From NCBI GenBank assembly GCA_032622095.1, contig CP136061.1, forward strand, positions 92,793,845 through 92,857,844: a DNA stretch of 64,000 nucleotides. Reading direction: 5' to 3'. Below, in pieces: positions 57,866 to 64,000 of this stretch; positions within the stretch are counted from its first letter, which is position 1; every line of letters begins with the position of its first letter. The DNA is from Siphonodentalium dalli (taxonomy: Eukaryota > Mollusca > Scaphopoda > Gadilida > Siphonodentaliidae). The translations under genes and the position numbers were made by a program. Under the pieces are notes generated by a model that ran no database searches, was not told where the DNA came from, and saw only the letters and a program-made list of their open reading frames with translations.

Positions 57866-59539
57866 ATATATTATCGGAAGTGTATTGAAATTGGGGTACT
57901 TTCTTGAGATTATTATTGAGATTATGTCTCTTTCCGCGATATTGGTTTCATGTCATGTATATCAACCATTATGTCGTCGCGTCAGTGTTCTATCTCCATG
58001 TTTTCATTTTTGTGGGAGATCGAGTTCAAAGTTTTGACCCACCGGTTCACATATTCTCATTCTGTTTTGGAAGATAGCACACATTGGGTATGGTCGCTGG
58101 TATAAAAATACTATTATACGACGAGTTTCGAGACAATACATATGATATATTGGGTGTAATCATGAAACAAACACTTTGGAGATAGAACAATTTGCGTGAA
58201 ATTTTCCGTTTTGTTTTCTTCCGAGCTATATTGGTTTTTGTGTTTTTTAATCATATAAACGTGCATAAATCCCAAATCGCGCCATTTTCTGTGTTATTTT
58301 AATCAAATAATTATCCTAGAAATAAGATGTTCATACCAAAGAGTGGGAAAGCATTATTTCCAAGTAGTCACTTAGCTGGCAATCTGCAAAGTTCGGGTCC
58401 CATTGTTTTCTATTGAAGGTCAGAGATAGAAGATTTTTAGTTTTAGCAGTGAAATTTATTTAATCACATGGTACAATATAAATACATTCATTAGTCCACA
58501 GTGGAGATAGAACAATATAGCACTGTCAAAAAGTTAGTTTTTGAGAAGGAACAGATTTACACAGCGTCTCATTAAAATTTGGTATATGTTAGACACGATA
58601 TCTGGTGAACGAAAGATACCAATTTCTCCCACCCCCTAAACACTTTAGCACAGGCAGCCAGTGTGAGATAGCTGGGTGAGATTTCCCTGTCACACATAAC
58701 ACGTGACCATCTATCTCACACCACCCACGTGACTGCTTTACCTATTTAATTAAGAGCCGGTACTAATTTAACTATCCGTCATCATGTTTTGTGTGAATTA
58801 AAACAGATAAACACAATGGCGACCAACCAGTTACGCTTCACGTTTCAAGTAAATAAATACGGACGAATTCGTGGACGCTAATACAAATGGTGATAAGCCT
58901 CAACTGTTAATCACGAAAAACCTTCAACATAACCTCACTTGCAGACACAGAGTTGCATATATAACATGAAATATAAACGACTAATTTGCGAACATATTCC
59001 AGAAAACGGAAGACCCCAAGCGAAAATGGTACCACTGGCACATTTCGTAACAGGTAAATAATAGCCGCTTCACAAAATTTAATGACGAACGAAATAATTC
59101 GACATTCGAACAGTTGTCATCGTTGCAATAAATCGTCGAACGCGTCTAGCTAACATTTGTCTGTCATATATTCACGTATTTCCTTTTCTAAATGGTATCG
59201 ATATGGTCATTTCCGATGACAAACACGATTAGTCCAGTTGTATATACTTCATATCAATACGCGCGTTTCTCGGAATTTATGCAGGTGCAACGATGTGACG
59301 TATCCATGTCGTGTTCACAAGACCGTGTCGATTTCACTCTAACGTATTAACCCTGCGCGCACGGGTAACGCGCTTTGTTTATAGGGTATATACCTTTGGT
59401 ATATAACGACATCATCCTAGTTAATCACGAATATCGCATCAGATTTCTCCCCAGATATACCGTTACGAAGCTACTGGAATGTGCCAAAGATTGGTATAAA
59501 ACAAAAAATCGGAATGTGGCTCTTGGGTTGGGAGAAAAA
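57866..59539. other. No gene seen
   Basis: About 1.7 kb without recognisable ORFs or repeats; the phrase GGAGATAGA(A/G)CA recurs at 58177, 58503 and 59718. Confidence 0.4.
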
Positions 59540-59691
59540 TTATCCATCATGACCTGGGGTGTGTGATGGAAAAATCTCACCCTCGGGGCCAGATATTTGG
59601 TCCGGACACTCGGCAAGCCTCGTGTCCGGCCCAAATATCTGGCCCCTCGGGTGAGATTTTTCCATCCCACACCCCAGGTCATGGTGGATAA
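59540..59691. mobile_element. Foldback element with 70-bp arms
   Basis: Arms 59540-59609 and 59622-59691 pair at about 65 of 70 positions around a 12-nt loop. Contains GGCCAGATATTTGG and its inverse. The 92-codon minus ORF across it is a palindrome artefact. MITE-like; target duplication not evident. Confidence 0.8.
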
Positions 59692-60351
59692 TATTAATCT
59701 CACTTCCCCGCCAAAATGGAGATAGAGCAGTTTAGTTCTGACACGACGATGTGTCGATGAACGAATAAACTAATATATTTTACTTAAAACGCATTGAAAG
59801 CAAGACAAACGAAACGACAAATGACCAACGTAAGACTTCTGGCCATGACCCATATACGATGTAGACAATCTCCTCGTTTCTCATTCTGTCCTATTTTGGT
59901 AATATTCTCGAAATGAGTAGCCGAACTGCATCCGATAGAACCTAAGCCGGATATATATGTCGAATATCGGGAAGACAAACTGAAGTAATAGACGGCCCGG
60001 GGGACTGTAACCGTGACTCGATCATAGGTCATCGTTGATTTGCGAAGTTAATCGTGGTTAAGACTGCGACGGCCGTAAATTCCCTCCCTATTTGGGTAAT
60101 TGACCTGTAAGATGGATCAGACAGTTATTTAACGCCACATGGCGGTTTTTTTCCAAAGCACGCCTAATAGTATTCACTGTTGTTGTTTTCCAGGTATTTA
60201 AAACCCACCGGCGTTTTATCTATTTGTCCTGACGCGGCTCTTAGTTTGCAGAATGTTCAAGCTTTTTGAGAACACGGTTTTTTCTTTAACGCCCACGACC
60301 AGTCTGTTAAGAAATTCCTGAGCATTCTTTAAGAGTACACGTGGACATTAT
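59692..60351. other. No gene seen
   Basis: Unassigned. Confidence 0.35.
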
Positions 60352-60794
60352 TTAAAGGCACGGGCGGCCTTCGTTGCAGAAATATTCATATTTGTTCAAA
60401 TCGCCATAAACAGAAGGAATATTAAAATATATATACATGTAGGTTTAGTTCATATGCCAAACATAATCAGCGCGTAAATAATATATTTCGTCAGGACGTA
60501 CGACGGTGTGCGTAAACAAGAGCCTGCTCGTGTTACAGACGTTTTGCTGCTGTTTACATAACACAGCGCAATTATATTGGTTAATCACACACAAATGATA
60601 AAAACGCACTTTATTATTTCGATATCAGGATAACAGTAATAAATAACGCCCTTTATGTTTACCATATCCGGATCTAAACAAAAGCTAGATTCGGTAACTT
60701 TTTTGCTTTTCTTTACATAACAAAGGCAAAATATTTGACAGTAGCATACTGTTTATGCCATATTTCTGATTTGTATAAGAACAAAGTATGTCTA
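60352..60794 (+). mobile_element. TTAA-flanked MITE, copy M3, cut by a LINE
   Basis: TTAA at 60352-60355 is followed by AGGCACGGGCGGCCTTCG and then sequence matching M1 directly and M2 in reverse. The match stops at about 60790 in a (TA)n tract, where a minus-strand LINE 3' end begins. The right end of the MITE should lie beyond the LINE, outside the window. Confidence 0.75.
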
Positions 60795-61299
60795 TATATA
60801 TATATATATTTTTTTATTATATTTTTTATTGGTGAAGTAGATATAACAACAAAAACATGAGACAGACATACATACACACAAGCATTACATTAACGATACA
60901 TTGATACATATTATATTCTTGCAATCACTTTTGCACGCTCCCAAGTGAATTTCAATCGGGCTATACTTTCTCACCGGCGACATTAATAAAATCATGCTTG
61001 AATCATATAGTTGTTTTTGGTGTAGTTTTTGTAAAGCGATAAATAGTTTGTTTTTCCGTTGGCTATTGGGCGACACAACGTGTGTGCATTTAATGAAGAG
61101 TGTCAGTCATACAGTTATATAAAGAGTAAAGTTAGGCGCAGATAAATTCTTGCCGGCTTTTTGATGATCAAGTTAGGAAAAGATTAATGTAAATTTGAGA
61201 GATAGCTCGGGTTCCAGGCTCTATGTATATAATTATATTAATCGGGGTGTATACATGTATATACATATAAATGTGGTTTTGTTGTGGAATATCAGCAAG

Positions 61300-62282
61300 T
61301 CAATCGGTGTTGTCATTAATAATATTTTCTAAGGGTAGCCATCGATTTTTAAGCTCTTGATATCGCATGTTGCTTCTGGATGTGTATTTATCGCATTCAT
61401 ATTTGAATTTTAATTCAGCGAGAAAGGTCTTTATTGAAAGTTGGATCGGGTCAAATTTAGTCCTATATATATATTGCTTTAGCACAAGTAGGAAGTAATT
61501 TATGATAGAATTCACTTAGCAATGATTAACGCCAAAAAGCATACTTGGTTTGGTTATGTGTATAGACACTTAATTAATTTTCAACCAAGACTGAATTTCG
61601 GTTATAAACCGATTTGTATATGGGCAGTCCCAGAAAATGTGAGAAATGTTCTCTTGAGTATTTTCGCATCGCTTACATAGATCGTCAGCTTTTATGCCTG
61701 CTATCTTCAGAACTTTGTTCGTCGATAGGATTCTCGTATTAATTCTATATTGGAGCCATTGGAGTTTTGTGTCAGGCGTGGTTGTGAATGGATTGCGAAA
61801 TATATTGTCCCATGATTAGGAGTCGTCTTTTATTTCCGAATTCCATTTTTTACATGAGTTTGGCACCCGTCTCCCCATTGACAGGGTTCGATGAAAGAGT
61901 TGATCGCATTTCTGGTCCCTTAATAACGGGATCAAAGTTTTGGGTAAGAACGGAGAGGGTAATCGTAGGAGGGGCTGATTTCGAGAGTTTGAAAGGCTAT
62001 ATATTTGGCGTTTTAGGCTAGCTATAATAACGAAGTTAGTAGAAATATTGAATGTAGCCTTAAGGGAGTCATGGGTGTGAAATTCTCCATTTGCTTGGAA
62101 CAGATCGTTTATAAAATATATGCCTGCATTTCTCCACGAATTAAAGTTAATTGTTTTCCTTCCATTCTGATGTTAGAATTAATCCATATGGTCTCTGACA
62201 TGATATTACCATTTTTATCATATATTCTTATAAATTTGCACCAAGAGCTGAGAACATCCCTCCAAAATGGGTTAGAATTTTT
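61300..62282 (-). pseudogene. L1/Tx1-like LINE C-terminal region
   Basis: Read through several frames. Near 62100-62280: KNSNPFWRDVLSSWCKFIRI-type text. Near 61620-61700: a Cys/His module CKRCENTQENISHIFWDC, the zinc-binding tail of this LINE group. The final frame 61300-61515 ends with YECDKYTSRSNMRYQELKNR, then WLPLENII, like the Tx1-type terminus. Frame changes and stops show decay. Confidence 0.75.
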
Positions 62283-63440
62283 TTAAGTTTGTTTTGACAG
62301 GAACTTAGCATCATATGTTAGGTACAGTGGGTCGTTGATAATGTGGTTGTCTTTTAGGAGAGGTGCCCAATTTGATTGTTTACATATCAGACGTCTCAGC
62401 CATGTGATTTTCATTGCGTCGTTAAAATGTTCCAAGTTGACCATTTTCAGTCCTCCTAGGGAGTAATCGAGACATAACTGCTTCATTTGTACTCTGTCTC
62501 GTTTAGAGTTCCAGATAAACTGGAATAAAATTGTGTTTAACTTCTTAACGAAAGCATCGTCTGGATTGGGAAGAGACATGAATATGTGGGTTAGCTTTGG
62601 AAGAATAAGTGTCTTAATGACAGTTATTCTTCCAATTGGGGTTAGTAGCCTGTGGCTCCATATCTTGGTTAGTCGTTGTATTTCGTCCAATTTACAGGAG
62701 TAGTTTGTCATCATCTTTCGAAGATCAGTGTCGAACTTAATGCCCAGAAAGTTGAAAGTTTTTGAGTAGGATAATTTTAAATCATGGCACATGGTTGATT
62801 CACAGTTTGCTCTTGATCATATCCATGCCGCCTGACATTTATCCGGGTTAATACGCAGTCCCGAAACCCGAGCATATAGGTCAAGTATTAAGTAGGCCTT
62901 ACGAATGCTACTTTCATTGCCATCAAGTATAAACGTTGTGTCGTCCGCGTATTGTGATATTTTATACTCTGAACCACCGAGGACTATTCCTTTAATTTTA
63001 TCATTTTGTCTTACCAACAATACTAACACCTCTGCGCAGAGGAGAAAAATATATGGAAATATGGGATCACCTTGTCGACATCCACGCCCTAATTTAAAAC
63101 TTTGTGATATGTGACCATTAATCAGGATGGACGAACTAGCGTCTTGATATAGAATTGCCATCCACTTTTTCATGGAATCACCAAATTTGAAAAAATTGTG
63201 GCATTTATGTATGAAGGACCATGACACTGAGTCAAATGCTTTTTCGAAGTCTACTAGGAGCAGGACTCCAGGCTTATCGTGTGCTTTCGCTTGATGCATT
63301 ATGTCATATAAGAGCCTTGTGTTACCTCCAATGTATCTGTCAGCTAGAAATCCTGTTTGGTCAGAATTAATTATATACGGGAGGACGCGTTTAAGTCTAT
63401 ATGCGATGCACGAGGAGGCGAGTTTATATGTTGTGTTCAA
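62283..63440 (-). pseudogene. L1/Tx1-like LINE RT core and thumb
   Basis: Two stretches in one frame (62817-63440, 62283-62792) are separated by a TGA at 62817-62819. RT blocks: SDQTGFLADRYIGGNTRLL, VLLLVDFEKAFDSVSW (Asp), GRGCRQGDPIFPYIFLLCAE, YKISQYADDTTFILDG (intact YADD), then SKTFNFLGIKFDTDL and IWSHRLLTPIGRITVIKTLI, the L1/Tx1 hallmark after the catalytic domain. One nonsense codon only, so moderately recent. Confidence 0.9.
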
Positions 63441-63969
63441 AAGGGAGATCGGTCGCCAGTTTTTAATAATTGACGGTTTTTGCCCTTCTTTGGAATAAGT
63501 GTTATAATACCCTGTTTTTGTGTTATCGATAATTCTCCGACTGAAAATGATTCGTTAAGTGAGTCTGTCACAAAGGGCCCCAGATCAGACCAGAACAATT
63601 TGAAGAATTCATATGTGTAACCAGATGGTCCCGGGCATTTGCAGTTTTTCGATTGTTTTAATGCATGTGTCAATTCTTGTAAAGTTAGCGGACACTCAAT
63701 GCTCGATGCTTGAGATGGCGTTAGGTTGGGGGTTTCAGAATTTTTTAACATTCGATTTAGATCTTGATCGTCAGTTTTTTATGTGAATAGAGAGTTTGGT
63801 AGAAATTTCCAGCTTCCGACATGATGCTGTCTTGTGTTGTCAAATTATTACCGTTCTTATCCGTCAAACTGGTCAGGGTTTTAGAAATATAATTACGTTT
63901 CTCTAAATTCAGAAAATATTTTGTGGGTTTTTCTCCTTCCTCGACCCATTTCGCTCGGGATCTAATCAT
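63437..63969 (-). pseudogene. L1/Tx1-like LINE RT N-terminal part
   Basis: Two frames: 63757-63969 (AKWVEEGEKPTKYFLNLEKR, the RT start block) and 63437-63751 (NCKCPGPSGYTYEFFKLFW, ITLIPKKGKNRQLLK). They are separated from each other and from the RT core by single-base frame changes at about 63755 (T-run) and 63450. The upstream linker and endonuclease lie beyond the window. Confidence 0.88.
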
Positions 63970-64000
63970 AGCACCACGATTGCTCTCTCTTCGTATTTTT

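Larger units (their letters stand above)
60795..64000 (-). mobile_element. L1/Tx1-like LINE, 3' part, running off the right edge
   Basis: The minus-strand ORF2 remains, with several lesions, from >64000 down to about 61300. A 3' untranslated region continues to about 60795, ending in T-rich/(TA)n sequence that reads as an A-rich or TA tail on the minus strand. Confidence 0.85.

Noticed and set aside
59425-59703. 92-codon minus-strand ORF
   Set aside because: Lies across a palindrome, with the same peptide-like text on both arms.

Overview
The window looks like intergenic DNA from an AT-rich animal genome. I find no gene that I can assign to the host: no spliced exons, no tRNA or rRNA, and no CRISPR array. 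What can be read is a dense, nested collection of decayed transposable elements plus satellites. The mix (a Penelope-like element, APE-type and L1/Tx1-type LINEs, a Gypsy-type retroelement with a baculovirus-F-like envelope, piggyBac, Helitrons and many MITEs) fits a marine invertebrate. A mollusc or another lophotrochozoan is my best guess, at low confidence. Layout: 0-5.4 kb holds copies of a TTAA-flanked MITE family bracketing a frameshifted piggyBac transposase gene. 7.3-14.9 kb holds tandem and dispersed repeats, a mariner-type MITE, a 327-bp satellite and a 201-bp MITE. 14.96-18.82 kb is a nearly full-length Penelope-like retroelement on the minus strand, bounded by 108-bp direct repeats. 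18.8-20.4 kb is a 42-bp minisatellite containing the 3' end of a LINE. 20.9-23.7 kb is a LINE on the plus strand. 27.0-27.9 kb is a non-autonomous Helitron. 31.8-33.1 kb is a LINE ORF1 (gag-like) on the minus strand. 38.5-39.6 kb is a LINE reverse-transcriptase fragment carrying a foldback MITE. 43.9-45.5 kb is a GC-rich block with a 144-bp tandem duplication. 45.8-46.4 kb is a second Helitron. 46.4-50.3 kb is the 3' part of an env-bearing LTR retroelement interrupted by a 1.6-kb inverted-repeat element. 52.7-57.3 kb is a head-to-tail series of three Helitrons, the last holding a CR1/Jockey-type LINE. 60.4-64 kb is a TTAA MITE cut by an L1/Tx1-like LINE that runs off the right edge. The most interesting object is the Penelope-like element. 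Its reverse transcriptase is preceded by an ORF with an SGNH (GDSL) hydrolase domain. The two reading frames are joined by a perfect UUUAAAC heptamer immediately before the ORF1 stop codon, so that a -1 ribosomal shift leads exactly into the RT frame. No GIY-YIG endonuclease is present between the RT and the 3' terminal repeat. This copy carries two nonsense codons and a damaged catalytic motif, so the architecture is inherited from an active relative. All coding segments here are selfish-element genes; no pathway links them. Their nesting order gives a relative history: MITE before L1/Tx1 insertion, env element before the inverted-repeat element, and Helitron before CR1-like LINE.
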